DNA from: a virus
DNA: 47,279 nt
IMG/VR virus record: IMGVR_UViG_3300023184_000209
Span: 1-47,279 of that record
Reading direction: 5' to 3' (one strand)
Position numbers and translations under genes: made by a program. Positions 25,543 through 34,572 of the stretch are shown here, piece after piece. Position 1 is the stretch's first letter. Every line of letters begins with the position of its first letter. The notes under the pieces were generated by a model. That model was not told the DNA's origin and did not search any database. It saw nothing but the letters and a program-made list of their open reading frames with translations.

Positions 25543-26088
25543 TTACATTGCAAATAACATGTATCCCAAACCAGCAACCAAAAGAACAATAATCCCAATT
25601 AAAATCTTATTAGTAAGATTATTGTCGGAATCTCCATTAACTCTTTCAGCAATTTGATCTGCGATTCCAAGGCTATTTAAGTTGCAATTTTCAGACTTTA
25701 CTGATTTTAGGGCTGTTGCAAATGCTTCTGCCAAATCTTCTTTAGTTAGGCCTTTTTTGCAAGCAGACTTGCAGCCTTGGGCAGCAACATGATTGTTAGC
25801 CAAAGCAATATGTTCAACAAGTTGCATTGGGATTTTTGGTTCTGCCGATTCTACTTTGACATCGACAACATTGCCTTGTGCATCCAAGGTTTCAATCTTG
25901 CGTTCATAAAGTACAGGCTTGGTTTTTTCGACTATTCTTTGCTTGAGCTTCAAAGGTCTTTCATCTTCCATGTGAAGTTCTACAATTTTTTCACTGGTCA
26001 AATCAGAATGATTGACGCTCTCAGAAATTCTTTTTTCTGCTTTTCTTCCGTCTTCTAAAGTCCATTTTTCTACATTTTGATTATTCAT
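25543..26088 (-). CDS. Tail-anchored membrane protein, unknown
   Basis: A 181-aa protein with a long charged soluble N-terminal domain and a single hydrophobic C-terminal helix (about 161-180, LIGIIVLLVAGLGYMLFAM), so the bulk faces the cytoplasm. CKSACKKG near 105-112 gives a C-x3-C pair. AAGGGGA precedes the start, and a TATAAATA element lies about 30 bases upstream. A terminator follows, so it is monocistronic and probably well expressed late. Function not recognised. Confidence 0.6.
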   Translation of the reverse strand: MNNQNVEKWTLEDGRKAEKRISESVNHSDLTSEKIVELHMEDERPLKLKQRIVEKTKPVLYERKIETLDAQGNVVDVKVESAEPKIPMQLVEHIALANNHVAAQGCKSACKKGLTKEDLAEAFATALKSVKSENCNLNSLGIADQIAERVNGDSDNNLTNKILIGIIVLLVAGLGYMLFAM

Positions 26089-26117
26089 AGTTCCCCTTGA
26101 TGATATAAAGTGACATC

Positions 26118-26125
26118 TATTTATA
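26118..26125 (-). promoter_or_regulatory. T4 late-promoter-like TATAAATA element
   Basis: The minus strand reads TATAAATA 29 bases before the start at 26088, with a Shine-Dalgarno between. This equals the T4 late promoter -10 element, at sensible spacing. In AT-rich DNA such a match can arise by chance, and I do not see this octamer consistently before other structural genes. Confidence 0.35.
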
Positions 26126-26140
26126 TTTATGCCATGGAGT

Positions 26141-26509
26141 TTAATTTTGAAACCTTATTTTTATTTCTATTATCTTAGCTTTCGAATTTTTAAGCAATCC
26201 GCTTTTTTCTAAAGCAATTATTTCGGCTTCCTTCTCATCCTTGGCAACAATACTAGGCACAGTAACATATTCTACGCCTAATCCTTGTCTATATCTAATT
26301 AGAGCTTTGTAATTCGTTTTTTTTTCAATATCTACAACAGATTTTGCAAAATTTAACGCTTCATCATATGTTGCAAAACTAACTTGAGATATCACTTTAG
26401 GACTATGTGGCAAAGAAACTTTTTGTAAAAAAAATTCATTTTTATCCTCATATATGATAAAACCAAGGTTCAAAAGTGATTTATATATATTTTCCATCAT
26501 ATTCCCCAT
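26141..26509 (-). CDS. 122-aa protein, unknown
   Basis: A soluble alpha/beta protein with two similar-looking parts: QVSFATYDEALNFAKSVVD and VAKDEKEAEIIALEKSG, each a strand followed by a helix, as in small phage 'amphipathic repeat' proteins. It overlaps the upstream gene by 13 bases. The start could be ATG 26509 or ATG 26500. Not recognised. Confidence 0.5.
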   Translation of the reverse strand: MGNMMENIYKSLLNLGFIIYEDKNEFFLQKVSLPHSPKVISQVSFATYDEALNFAKSVVDIEKKTNYKALIRYRQGLGVEYVTVPSIVAKDEKEAEIIALEKSGLLKNSKAKIIEIKIRFQN

Positions 26510-27030
26510 TTTTTCTTAAGATCATCTAATATTTCTTTTTTCTTTTTATTTGCTTTTTTTTCCAAATCCTCATTTTCTAAAGGTCTTTTTTTCTTTTCTA
26601 TTTTTTTTGCATAATCGTACATCTGGTCAATATGATTTTCCCATATTTCATTAGGAACAAATCCTTCAAGTTCTCCAGCAACCTCCTTATAAACAAGGTT
26701 GCTCTCATATCTAACTGTGATATCAGCATTGCCATATAGCAAAATAATGGTTAAATTATTACCAAATTGCAATCCCTCGTAAGACATTCCAATTTCACTT
26801 ATAGATTCATTTTCATCCATTATTGGCAATTCGTTTTTACCATCATCAATATCATTAAAGTCATAAAAATCATCTAAAAATGTCTGGTTATAATTGCCTC
26901 CACCCTGTGATATAATTGGGTATCCTAATTTTTTAGCTATGTAGGCAAACTTTCCTTCGTATCCAATATATCCCTTTTTCATGGCCTCTATTGTTCTTTG
27001 CTCTTGTACTAACTTCTCTCTATTGTGCAT
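26497..27030 (-). CDS. 177-aa protein, unknown
   Basis: Residues 1-40 are basic; 60-140 contain beta strands (NNLTIILLYGNADITVRYES) and the last 40 residues are a strongly charged Lys/Glu helix. The start is divergent from the metalloprotease gene, with 85 bases of promoter region between. It heads a short minus-strand pair. Not recognised. Confidence 0.5.
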   Translation of the reverse strand: MHNREKLVQEQRTIEAMKKGYIGYEGKFAYIAKKLGYPIISQGGGNYNQTFLDDFYDFNDIDDGKNELPIMDENESISEIGMSYEGLQFGNNLTIILLYGNADITVRYESNLVYKEVAGELEGFVPNEIWENHIDQMYDYAKKIEKKKRPLENEDLEKKANKKKKEILDDLKKKWGI

Positions 27031-27115
27031 ATTGTTTCCATATCATGTAAATATTAAATTTATATATAACTTTACATTATTATATATTATATCACATTAT
27101 TCCAAGGAGGCAATT

Positions 27116-28774
27116 ATGTTAAACTGGATTAAAAACATTTTTAAATCTGTATGTACAGCGAAAAATAAAATTGCTGCTACACCCGTAAAAACAATAGATT
27201 ATCTTTTGAATGACCCGACCACACCAGAACAAGGTGTTAAAATTGTTCCACCAACTGCATGTTCGCTTAAATTAAATGTACAAGGATATGTTGGTGCTGG
27301 ATATGATATGCACTCACCGCAAGGCCAAGCAGCAAGTTGCTATGTGACTATTCAAAATACTGCGAAATATTTAATCTCGCAAAACAAAACAAAAAAGACA
27401 TTTACAAAATGGGCAGCTACAAATACTTTAAATGTGTTGCCAAGAGCAGGTAAAGATTTTAATGCATATTATGATAGATCTAATCTTAAATTCTTTTACG
27501 ATATTGATACTGTAACTAAGAAAACGGTATATACAGCAGAATCAGCAGATATTGTGTCTCACGAATTCGGACATGCTTTCTTGGACATACTCAGACCAGA
27601 TCTTTGGAATGCACAATCATATGAGGCTTGGGCTTTTCATGAATCTTTTGGTGATATTTCAGCTATTTCAAATATTATGCAATATGACCAAATACTTCAA
27701 AAAGCTTTAACGCAAACAAATAACGATCTTTCTAAATCTAATATCATATCAAGATTAGCCGAAGAATTGGGCAAGGCAATATTTGATGTGACTGGGGATA
27801 ATACATATCAATATTTTCTTCGTGATGCAGTTAACGATTTCATTTATGCTGATCCTAAAAAATTACCAGCAGATAGCCCTAATGATCAACTATCTAATGA
27901 ACCACATAGCTTTAGCAGAGTGTGGACTGGAACTTGGTATGAATGTATGATTGAAATATTCAAACAAAATATGTCTAGTGGCATGCAACCTTTGCCAGCA
28001 CTTAAATCTGCTAGAGATACAGCAGTAACATATATTTTGTATGCTTGTCAATTTGCAGATACCATCAAGTTTTATAATTCTGCTGCTTTGCAAATGTTGA
28101 ATTATGATAGTTCAAAAAATAATTCCAAATATGCAAGCGTTTTGAGAAAAGTTTTTATTAAAAGAAACATAATTGCAGTAACTCTTCAAGTGCTTTCTAA
28201 TAAAAGCTATGAAAGCATCATAAAGGAAAACAAACTAGAAATAAAGAAAATCATTTGTGATGATGGATTTGTTTTAAAAACACAATCAGAATCACAAGTT
28301 AAAATTAAAAAAGAAGTTTCAATCTTATCGAACAAAAAAGATATGACTGTAGAAGTTCCTTGTAGAAATATGTATATGTTTGATAAAAATAAGAATTTAA
28401 TTCATTCGATTGAAACTAGCGAAGAAGAAGTTAATGAAATGGCAAATTCTTGTGTGAATTCATTGAGTGAAAATAATCTTATTGGAGAAGATGATTCTCA
28501 CATGTTTGAAGTTATAAACAATAAACTTTTAAGAAAGAAAATTGTTTGTAAATGTAATCCAAATAATGCTTGTGATCCAAATGCTCCAGAATATGGAAAG
28601 CCATGGAAAGGACAAAACAACGCTGGGTGTGGCTCTAAAGGCGTTACTGTAGATTGCAGTTGCTCTCCACAAGAAGAGCCAGTTGCTGTAAAAAGAGGAT
28701 GCTATACATCAAGTACGATTTGTTCTAAAATTTGTAGAACAATAGGATCGTTGATTAGCAGGAAAGTTTGCTAA
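27116..28774 (+). CDS. M4 (thermolysin)-like metalloprotease with Cys-rich tail
   Basis: A 552-aa protein from ATG 27116, preceded by AAGGAGG. The zincin motif HEFGH is at 149-153, followed by FHESFGDIS at 174-182, where Glu176 matches the third zinc ligand and the Gly/Asp pattern of M4 peptidases. A later RVWTGTWYEC segment resembles the M4 C-terminal domain. From about 500 the protein is Cys-rich (CKCNPNNACDPNAP, CSC, CYTSSTICSKICR). No Sec signal peptide is evident. Thermolysin homologues are usually secreted; here the target is unknown. Confidence 0.65.
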   Translation: MLNWIKNIFKSVCTAKNKIAATPVKTIDYLLNDPTTPEQGVKIVPPTACSLKLNVQGYVGAGYDMHSPQGQAASCYVTIQNTAKYLISQNKTKKTFTKWAATNTLNVLPRAGKDFNAYYDRSNLKFFYDIDTVTKKTVYTAESADIVSHEFGHAFLDILRPDLWNAQSYEAWAFHESFGDISAISNIMQYDQILQKALTQTNNDLSKSNIISRLAEELGKAIFDVTGDNTYQYFLRDAVNDFIYADPKKLPADSPNDQLSNEPHSFSRVWTGTWYECMIEIFKQNMSSGMQPLPALKSARDTAVTYILYACQFADTIKFYNSAALQMLNYDSSKNNSKYASVLRKVFIKRNIIAVTLQVLSNKSYESIIKENKLEIKKIICDDGFVLKTQSESQVKIKKEVSILSNKKDMTVEVPCRNMYMFDKNKNLIHSIETSEEEVNEMANSCVNSLSENNLIGEDDSHMFEVINNKLLRKKIVCKCNPNNACDPNAPEYGKPWKGQNNAGCGSKGVTVDCSCSPQEEPVAVKRGCYTSSTICSKICRTIGSLISRKVC

Positions 28775-28800
28775 GAACTCCGATTCTTTTTTAAATTTAC

Positions 28801-29229
28801 TCAATCTAAATAAGGGCTTTCTATTTTTACTGGTAAGCCCTTATTGTCATAATTTATGATATCCATATTGGAATCAATTTTTTGATATATAAGTTCTGTG
28901 TAGGATTTATTTCCAAATGTGTTTATTCTGATTGCTACATTGCTAACATCTTTTTTAACATAATATATATGAATATAAAAAGTGTCTTTGTTTTCTGCCT
29001 GTAAATAATAGCCACTTTTATTTTTTTGATCTTTTGTTATTTTTATATTTAAATCACGAAGAGAATTTTTTACACATCTGTACATAATTGAAGTATTTAT
29101 TTCATAATATTTTTTCGCTTGGCCTTCTTTCCAAATGATTATACCTGTAATAATAGGGCTAAATAGTGGAACAAATTGACAACCTGAAAAAAAAATCATA
29201 AAAATTAAAAAAATAAATGTATTTTTCAT
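28801..29229 (-). CDS. Lipoprotein, DUF3568-like
   Basis: A 142-aa protein with signal sequence MKNTFIFLIFMIFFSGCQ, a lipobox with the lipid-attachment Cys at 17. The mature part has a pattern of small helix (YRCVKNSLRDLNIKI) and strands ending in INTFGNKSYTELIYQKID, matching DUF3568-type small lipoproteins. AAGGAGATAGTA precedes the ATG. Inverted repeats at 28809-28819 and 28835-28845 lie inside the coding end and may act as a terminator for either strand. Confidence 0.65.
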   Translation of the reverse strand: MKNTFIFLIFMIFFSGCQFVPLFSPIITGIIIWKEGQAKKYYEINTSIMYRCVKNSLRDLNIKITKDQKNKSGYYLQAENKDTFYIHIYYVKKDVSNVAIRINTFGNKSYTELIYQKIDSNMDIINYDNKGLPVKIESPYLD

Positions 29230-29280
29230 TACTATCTCCTTATATTATGTATTAAGGTCTTACAGAAAAGGAAACAAAAC

Positions 29281-29664
<384 letters not shown>

Positions 29665-29682
29665 TTTTTAAATAATTAAACC

Positions 29683-29719
29683 AAAATGCCATCAATATTT
29701 AGATATTGATGGCATTTTT
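29683..29719 (+). terminator. Rho-independent terminator
   Basis: Stem AAAATGCCATCAATAT / ATATTGATGGCATTTT with a four-base loop and T run, 19 bases after the poly-Asp gene. The stem is unusually long. Confidence 0.9.
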
Positions 29720-29820
29720 CAATTAAAGCCAAAAACAGGTAAATAATCAATAATCTTATCAAAAGACTAATCTTAAATTAATCGCAAATCTATATATTTA
29801 TAGACATTTCAAGGAGGAAT

Positions 29821-30528
29821 ATGCGTTTAAAAAAAATTAGCTTTTTCTTAGTCCATGTCTGTACTTTTTTGCTTTTTTTGTTTTTTATTACATTTGCTCT
29901 TAGGCAATCCGATAAGAAATTATATCCAAATCCAAATGACACAAGACGCAATCCGGTTTCACTTTATGAAGGTGAAGCGGATGAAAATATGTCTGATGTT
30001 ATGACTCCAATCACCATGAAGGATAGAGTTTTCAACAAAACTGGCATCCAATGTGTGTGGGCATCATTGGAATGCATAGGAAGATATGCCAATGAAATTA
30101 AATTATTTGATCTTACTAAAGATCGTGATTGCCAAAGCTATAGCAGTCCTTCAAATGCCTCTTGGAAATTAAAAAAACTAGGTGTAAAATTCGAACAAAC
30201 AAATAGCATAAAAGATAGAAGTCTTATAAAAAAGGCCATAGTAATTGAAAAAAGAGGAGTTTTATTTGGAATACCTGGCCATGCTATGGTGATGGTTCAC
30301 TACGATGAAGATAAAAAAATAATAAAATATATCAACAATAGCGATAAAGAACTAAAAATTAGAACATGGAAAATGTCTGAGTTTGATCAAAGATGGGATG
30401 GATGGATTTGTGCAATTTATGCCGACAATGATATTATTCAAATGAAAACAATTGCTTCTCAAATAAAAATTGTTGATTATTATAATAATTTTATTGTTCC
30501 GAATAATTATATTTTATTCCCAAATTGA
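29821..30528 (+). CDS. Membrane-anchored papain/C39-like cysteine peptidase
   Basis: A 235-aa protein with AAGGAGG upstream. A hydrophobic N-terminal segment (about 6-28) anchors or exports it. The catalytic set is visible in C39/papain order: Gln77-Cys78 in TGIQCVWASLECIG, His154 in GIPGHAMVMVHY, and Asn172/173 in KYINNSDKE as the third residue. A C39-like fold from about 70 to 200 is the best reading. The substrate may be a peptide or amide. It overlaps the convergent minus gene by 22 bases. Confidence 0.6.
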   Translation: MRLKKISFFLVHVCTFLLFLFFITFALRQSDKKLYPNPNDTRRNPVSLYEGEADENMSDVMTPITMKDRVFNKTGIQCVWASLECIGRYANEIKLFDLTKDRDCQSYSSPSNASWKLKKLGVKFEQTNSIKDRSLIKKAIVIEKRGVLFGIPGHAMVMVHYDEDKKIIKYINNSDKELKIRTWKMSEFDQRWDGWICAIYADNDIIQMKTIASQIKIVDYYNNFIVPNNYILFPN

Positions 30529-30725
30529 TTTTTCTTTTTGCTACATTTTTCTTTTTTGGGTCTTGGTGGAACAGGTGGCTTTTCCTCGTCTGAATAGAAT
30601 GGAAAAGCCCCTCTAGTTTCTAAAGGAGGAGTATCAGTATCTTTTCCACCTGCATCTCCAACATCAGAAGGCATGGTTGCATTGAAGTTCTCATCTCTTT
30701 TCATAATCCAATCTAAAAATGTCAT
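30507..30725 (-). CDS. Small Pro-rich protein with targeting-like N-terminus
   Basis: A 72-aa protein starting MTFLDWIMKRDE, similar to the N-termini of the proposed head-targeted set. The rest is disordered, with Gly/Asp/Thr then EEKPPVPPRPKKEKCSKKK, so very basic at the end. It is three bases after the sulfotransferase-like gene. It could be an internal head protein; function unknown. Confidence 0.5.
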   Translation of the reverse strand: MTFLDWIMKRDENFNATMPSDVGDAGGKDTDTPPLETRGAFPFYSDEEKPPVPPRPKKEKCSKKKNQFGNKI

Positions 30726-30728
30726 ACA

Positions 30729-31322
30729 TTATTTAATGCTAATGCAATTAATATTACGAACAAAATAAAGATATTTTTCATAAACATGATTTAAATTTTC
30801 AATTTCTTTATATGTCAAAATATTTTTATTTTTATTTTCAATATTTTCAAAAACAAAATTAAATCTTTCTTTTATGTTAAGATAATCTTTAATTTCCTGT
30901 ATTCCTTTGCCATTTTTCAAATTTGCATGTGTTAAAAATAATCCATCTTTTGAATTCTTTGCCATTTCACATATCCTTCTGATTCTGTAAAGATAATATG
31001 AAATTGCATCTTTTTTATTATAAAGTTTATTTGAAACTAAGAATTCAATTGTCTCCTCTGGCTCTCGTACAATGAATATAAATTTACAATTTTCATATGC
31101 TTGTTTGCATGAAAATTGATAATTAAAAAGCAAATGATCCATGTAAACTCTTGCCGATGTTTTGAGTTTATGCTTTCTTTCTGTTAAAAAATATATATCT
31201 TGCATGCTTCTATAGATATTTTCTTTTTTGTAACCCTGAATTGACAATAGATCGCAAAAAGCGACATATAGTTGATCAGACTCAGATCCTAAATGACTTG
31301 ATAAAAATAAAACTTTTTTCAT
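30729..31322 (-). CDS. Sulfotransferase-like protein
   Basis: A 197-aa protein. VLFLSSHLGSESDQLYVAF (residues 4-22) sits where sulfotransferases bind the PAPS phosphate, and FIFIVREPEETIEF (about 82-95) resembles the second PAPS-binding R-[DE]-P motif. The later part is helical with lysines. The first loop is degenerate (no RSGT), so catalysis is uncertain. It would modify glycans or proteins with sulfate; alternative is an unrelated P-loop protein. Confidence 0.4.
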   Translation of the reverse strand: MKKVLFLSSHLGSESDQLYVAFCDLLSIQGYKKENIYRSMQDIYFLTERKHKLKTSARVYMDHLLFNYQFSCKQAYENCKFIFIVREPEETIEFLVSNKLYNKKDAISYYLYRIRRICEMAKNSKDGLFLTHANLKNGKGIQEIKDYLNIKERFNFVFENIENKNKNILTYKEIENLNHVYEKYLYFVRNINCISIK

Positions 31323-31391
31323 CTATAACCTTAAAAACAATTAGCCTTATAATAACTAAATAATCCATACTAAGTTAATTAGAGGAATATT

Positions 31392-33902
31392 ATGACAGTT
31401 TGGTCAGATTTTTTTAAATTGTTTACATACGCAACCGAAAAAGATCCTTTAAGCAAAATAAAGGATACTTCAAAATTTACGGGTGCAGGTATAGCACAAA
31501 CCGATGCACTTCAAACTGGCGGAGAGCTAGTAACAGGCCAAGGCCCAAGTAATTATGTAAATCTTCGTCAAACCTATGACATGATTGATACTACTACTCT
31601 TGGCAATAGGAGTATGAGGTACAAGGAATACGAAAGATTAAGAAATGTTCCAGAAATTGAAATGGCCATGACCGTATTTGCTGATGAAGCTTGTGTTTCT
31701 GGTGATACTAAAATTGCAACCCCATTCGGCTATCAAACAATTGAATGGCTAACAAACAACAAAGCAGATGAAAGATTTTTAGTATATTGTTATGATTTTG
31801 AAAAAAATGATTACAGTTTAGGATGGGCATTTGCTCCAAGAATTGTAAAAAAAGCAAAAACAATTGAAATACTTTTGGACAATGGAAAGTCAATTATCGC
31901 AACACCAGATCACAGAGTTCTTAAAAGGAATGGAGAATGGATAGCCTGTGGCGAATTAGAATTTGGCGATGAACTAATGCCATTTTATCGAACTCCAGCA
32001 AATCAAGATCTTACAAAAATCAAAACAAATCAATTCCCAAGAATCATGAGCTTTGAAAAAGGATGGGTACATGAAAGACAATTCATTGATGATTGGAGAT
32101 ATGGAAAAACAAATCCAGAATATGAAAAATTAAATAGAGCAACAAGATTGATTTGCGGAGATATTCCTGTTCGACAAATTGCCAAAATCATGAATTTAGA
32201 TTGGCACACAGTAGAAAATTGTATTCACAAAAATGGATTCTCACTTAAAGAATTAAAATATTTAAATAAAAGCAAAACTTGTCGCAAAGTAGTTGGAGTT
32301 ACAGAAGGAAAAGAAATTGATGTGTATGACATCTCTGTGGAAAAACACAAATGCTTTGCAACTGATTCTGTTATACTTCACAATTGCCAAAAAGATGATA
32401 CTGGTAATATTTTTAAAATTGATTGCAAAAATGATGATGTGAAAAAAGAACTTGAATTCTTATTGTTGCATAGAAAAATGCTAAATTTGAATCGTCATGG
32501 ATTTGCCTATTTCAAAGATTTAATTGTTCATGGTGATAAATTTTTTGAAATAGTTATAAATCCAGACAAGCCTTCTGATGGAATATATAAACTTACAACA
32601 CTACCACCAGAAACAATGTATAGGATTGAAACTATTAAAGGAAGATTAATAGAATTCCAACAATCCAAAGAAGGTCCAGATTATCAATCGTTAGGAAGAG
32701 GAGATATATCACAACTTAGTGATGCGGAACTCAATCAATCTACAGCAATTAGATTTAATCCATTACAAGTTTTACATATTAGAATAGGAGATGATAGAAG
32801 AAACTTCTATCCTTATGGACAGTCTCTTATTGAGCCAGCCAGAGGGCCAGCACATCAATTAAGACTCATGGAAGATGCAATGGTGGTGTATAGGTTGACT
32901 CGTGCGCCAGAGCGTAGAGTGTTCTATATTGATGTTGGTCAGCTTCCTCCATTTAAAGCAGAAGCATTTTTGGAAAGAATGAAAGATCAATTCAGAAAGA
33001 GAAAAATTGCTGGTAATCGTGGCAATAGCGGAGCCAATATGGTTGAAGAAAGATGGCAACCACCTGCACAAGATGAAGACTTTTGGATTCCAATTCGCCC
33101 TAATGCAAATACAAGAATTGAAACTTTGCCTGGTGCGCAAAATCTTGGAGAAGTAGATGATGCTTTGTACTTTAGAAATAAATTATTTGTATCTCTAAAC
33201 TTTCCCAAAAATTATTTCTCAAGTGAAGATGTAAATGCAACAAGAATTACATTGTCTGCACAAGATGTAAAATTTGCTCGCATGATCGAAAGATTACAAT
33301 CAAATTTTGAAGATGGAATTCTTGATCTTTGCGAAAGACATTTAGAGCTTCGTGGCTACCCAAGCGAAATGTATCAAGATCTTAAAATAAAAATGACATC
33401 ACCTTCTGATTGGCGTGAATTGTCAAGAAATGAAGTTAAGACTGCAAGATTTGGAAATGCTGCATCGCTTAAGGGAAGTTTGCTTATGTCAGATTTCGAC
33501 ATATTAACAAAAATACTTATGCATACCGAAGAAGATGCATCGATGATGTTGAGTCGTTTGAAATTACAAAAACTTGAAGATTTAAAAATTGCTATCATGG
33601 GGCAAAATCCACAATTGCTTGGAGTCGGTGTTCCAAGTGAAGAAAAAGCTGCTCCAGAAATTGGTGCTGAGGCTGGTGGACCTACTCCAGAATTGGGTGC
33701 AGAAGGAACTCCACCACCAGAAGGAACTCCACCACCAGAAGGAACTCCTCCAGAAGAAAGCGAATCAAAAGAAGAAACTGGTTCGTCTGCCTCTGAAATA
33801 CCAGAAGCAGATGAGGAAGATTTGAAGAAATATAACCTTGAAATCTATAGCTATGGAACAGAACAAGATTACGAAGATAAAGACACTAGTTATTTGAGTT
33901 AA
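31392..33902 (+). CDS. Portal protein (T4 gp20-like) containing an intein
   Basis: An 836-aa product from ATG 31392 with AGAGGA upstream. Residues 1-100 and 332-836 are the portal exteins (605 aa after splicing); features include ALHQLR-type helix (PAHQLRLMEDAMVVYRLTRA), the RRVFYIDVGQLP strand and NVDDALYFRNKLF region typical of gp20 portals. Residues 101-331 are an intein. The extein C-terminus has PEGTPP repeats and an acidic tail. The dodecamer sits at the head vertex where terminase docks. Next to core, protease and scaffold genes as in T4. Confidence 0.9.
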   Translation: MTVWSDFFKLFTYATEKDPLSKIKDTSKFTGAGIAQTDALQTGGELVTGQGPSNYVNLRQTYDMIDTTTLGNRSMRYKEYERLRNVPEIEMAMTVFADEACVSGDTKIATPFGYQTIEWLTNNKADERFLVYCYDFEKNDYSLGWAFAPRIVKKAKTIEILLDNGKSIIATPDHRVLKRNGEWIACGELEFGDELMPFYRTPANQDLTKIKTNQFPRIMSFEKGWVHERQFIDDWRYGKTNPEYEKLNRATRLICGDIPVRQIAKIMNLDWHTVENCIHKNGFSLKELKYLNKSKTCRKVVGVTEGKEIDVYDISVEKHKCFATDSVILHNCQKDDTGNIFKIDCKNDDVKKELEFLLLHRKMLNLNRHGFAYFKDLIVHGDKFFEIVINPDKPSDGIYKLTTLPPETMYRIETIKGRLIEFQQSKEGPDYQSLGRGDISQLSDAELNQSTAIRFNPLQVLHIRIGDDRRNFYPYGQSLIEPARGPAHQLRLMEDAMVVYRLTRAPERRVFYIDVGQLPPFKAEAFLERMKDQFRKRKIAGNRGNSGANMVEERWQPPAQDEDFWIPIRPNANTRIETLPGAQNLGEVDDALYFRNKLFVSLNFPKNYFSSEDVNATRITLSAQDVKFARMIERLQSNFEDGILDLCERHLELRGYPSEMYQDLKIKMTSPSDWRELSRNEVKTARFGNAASLKGSLLMSDFDILTKILMHTEEDASMMLSRLKLQKLEDLKIAIMGQNPQLLGVGVPSEEKAAPEIGAEAGGPTPELGAEGTPPPEGTPPPEGTPPEESESKEETGSSASEIPEADEEDLKKYNLEIYSYGTEQDYEDKDTSYLS
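31692..32384 (+). mobile_element. Mini-intein in portal protein (231 aa)
   Basis: The insert starts with Cys (CVSGDTKI, residue 101), has block B-like GKSIIATPDHRVL, block F VYDISVEKHKCF, and ends VILHN directly before Cys332. So all splice residues (Cys1, penultimate His, final Asn, Cys+1) are present and it should splice. Splicing restores TVFADEA-CQKDD. No LAGLIDADG or HNH motif is seen. The central 190-280 region contains a helix-turn-helix-like segment (PVRQIAKIMNLDWHTVENC), perhaps a remnant or DNA-binding part of a homing endonuclease. Confidence 0.9.
33702..33755 (+). repeat. 18-bp tandem repeat (x3) in portal C-terminus
   Basis: GAAGGAACTCCACCACCA occurs twice perfectly and a third time with changes, encoding PPEGTPPPEGTP, a flexible linker before the acidic portal tail. 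Confidence 0.85.
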
Positions 33903-33909
33903 TATTACA

Positions 33910-34152
33910 ATGGAAAGACAATTACCATCATTTGTGTTTAAAAATAAATCCTTACTTTCTATTTCTAGAAATGCAGGATGTTATCATTGTTGTAAGATTT
34001 TTAAAGCAGACGAAGTAAAAGAATTTACAGACGAAGGGGAAACTGCACTTTGTCCAATTTGTAAAGTTGATGCAATAATATTTGATTGCATTGGATATGA
34101 ACTTACTGAAAGTAATTTGCAAAAATCTTTTAAGTATTGGTTTTCAAAATAA
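33910..34152 (+). CDS. Zinc-binding small protein
   Basis: An 80-aa protein with two C-x2-C pairs, CYHC (24-27) and CPIC (48-51), within NAGCYHCCKIF and ALCPICKVDA. This is the pattern of a widespread small cytoplasmic zinc-binding protein family with an N-terminal R-N-A-G-C motif. It starts seven bases after portal and is presumably co-transcribed. Role unknown. Confidence 0.6.
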   Translation: MERQLPSFVFKNKSLLSISRNAGCYHCCKIFKADEVKEFTDEGETALCPICKVDAIIFDCIGYELTESNLQKSFKYWFSK

Positions 34153-34153
34153 A

Positions 34154-34468
34154 TTATATTGGGCTATCTGAATTAGGCAAAACAACCATGTCAGTAGTGC
34201 GATTTTTTTCAATGCCACCAGCAACCCTTTTAATTTTTGTAATATCTAATTTGTCCAAATCATCTTGAAGTTGAGGGAAATTTGAAACTTCTGTTTTAAA
34301 CAAATTATATAGCCTACCCATGAAGCTAGAATCATTACTAATTGATTTGTCAACGAAGACAAACATTGGTGCTAAAACTTCCATTCTTTCTTTTGTTAAA
34401 CCCATTGGACCAATCTCATTGGCCAAATCAGTTCCCACACTTTCCATAAATTCATAAAATGTTTTCAT
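34154..34468 (-). CDS. Small protein with capsid-targeting-like N-terminus
   Basis: A 104-aa protein starting MKTFYEFMES, the closest match in the window to the T4 internal-protein targeting peptide (MKTYQEFIAE, from memory). A gp21-type cleavage after MKTFYEFME is possible. The remainder is helical with no known motif. It is the only minus-strand gene inside the head gene block, opposite to portal and protease genes. Confidence 0.55.
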   Translation of the reverse strand: MKTFYEFMESVGTDLANEIGPMGLTKERMEVLAPMFVFVDKSISNDSSFMGRLYNLFKTEVSNFPQLQDDLDKLDITKIKRVAGGIEKNRTTDMVVLPNSDSPI

Positions 34469-34516
34469 TTTTTACCTCATTATTTATATTGATAAGCATA
34501 CTTATATAGTTGTGAC

Positions 34517-34539
34517 ATTTGTTTTTGACACAAACAAAT
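34517..34539. repeat. Inverted repeat in head-gene promoter region
   Basis: ATTTGTTT and AAACAAAT form a perfect 8-base inverted repeat with a seven-base centre TTGACAC. The centre contains TTGACA, so it could be an operator over a -35 element. No T run follows, so it is not a terminator. Confidence 0.5.
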
Positions 34540-34563
34540 ATTGAAAAATAAAAGTAAAAATAT

Positions 34564-34572
34564 TGTTATAAT
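34564..34572 (+). promoter_or_regulatory. Extended -10 promoter (TGTTATAAT)
   Basis: TG-T-TATAAT is a perfect extended -10 sigma70 element, about 85 bases before the core-like gene at 34657. No well-spaced -35 is seen (the TTGACA at 34525-34530 is too far upstream), which is normal for extended -10 promoters. It would drive the core-protease-scaffold-capsid run. Confidence 0.5.

Noticed and set aside
25362-25598. 78-aa minus-strand frame
   Set aside because: It starts inside the tail-anchored gene, runs through that gene's terminator and has no ribosome site. Its C-terminal part looks protein-like, so a decayed gene remains possible.
28809-28845. Inverted repeat AATAAGGGCTT/AAGCCCTTATT as a terminator
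   Set aside because: It is perfect but lies inside the lipoprotein coding end with a 15-base loop and no T run on either strand; kept only as a note.
34481-34488. TATAAATA on the minus strand before the gene starting at 34468
   Set aside because: Only about 13 bases from the start codon, leaving no room for the ribosome site in the transcript; probably chance in AT-rich DNA.
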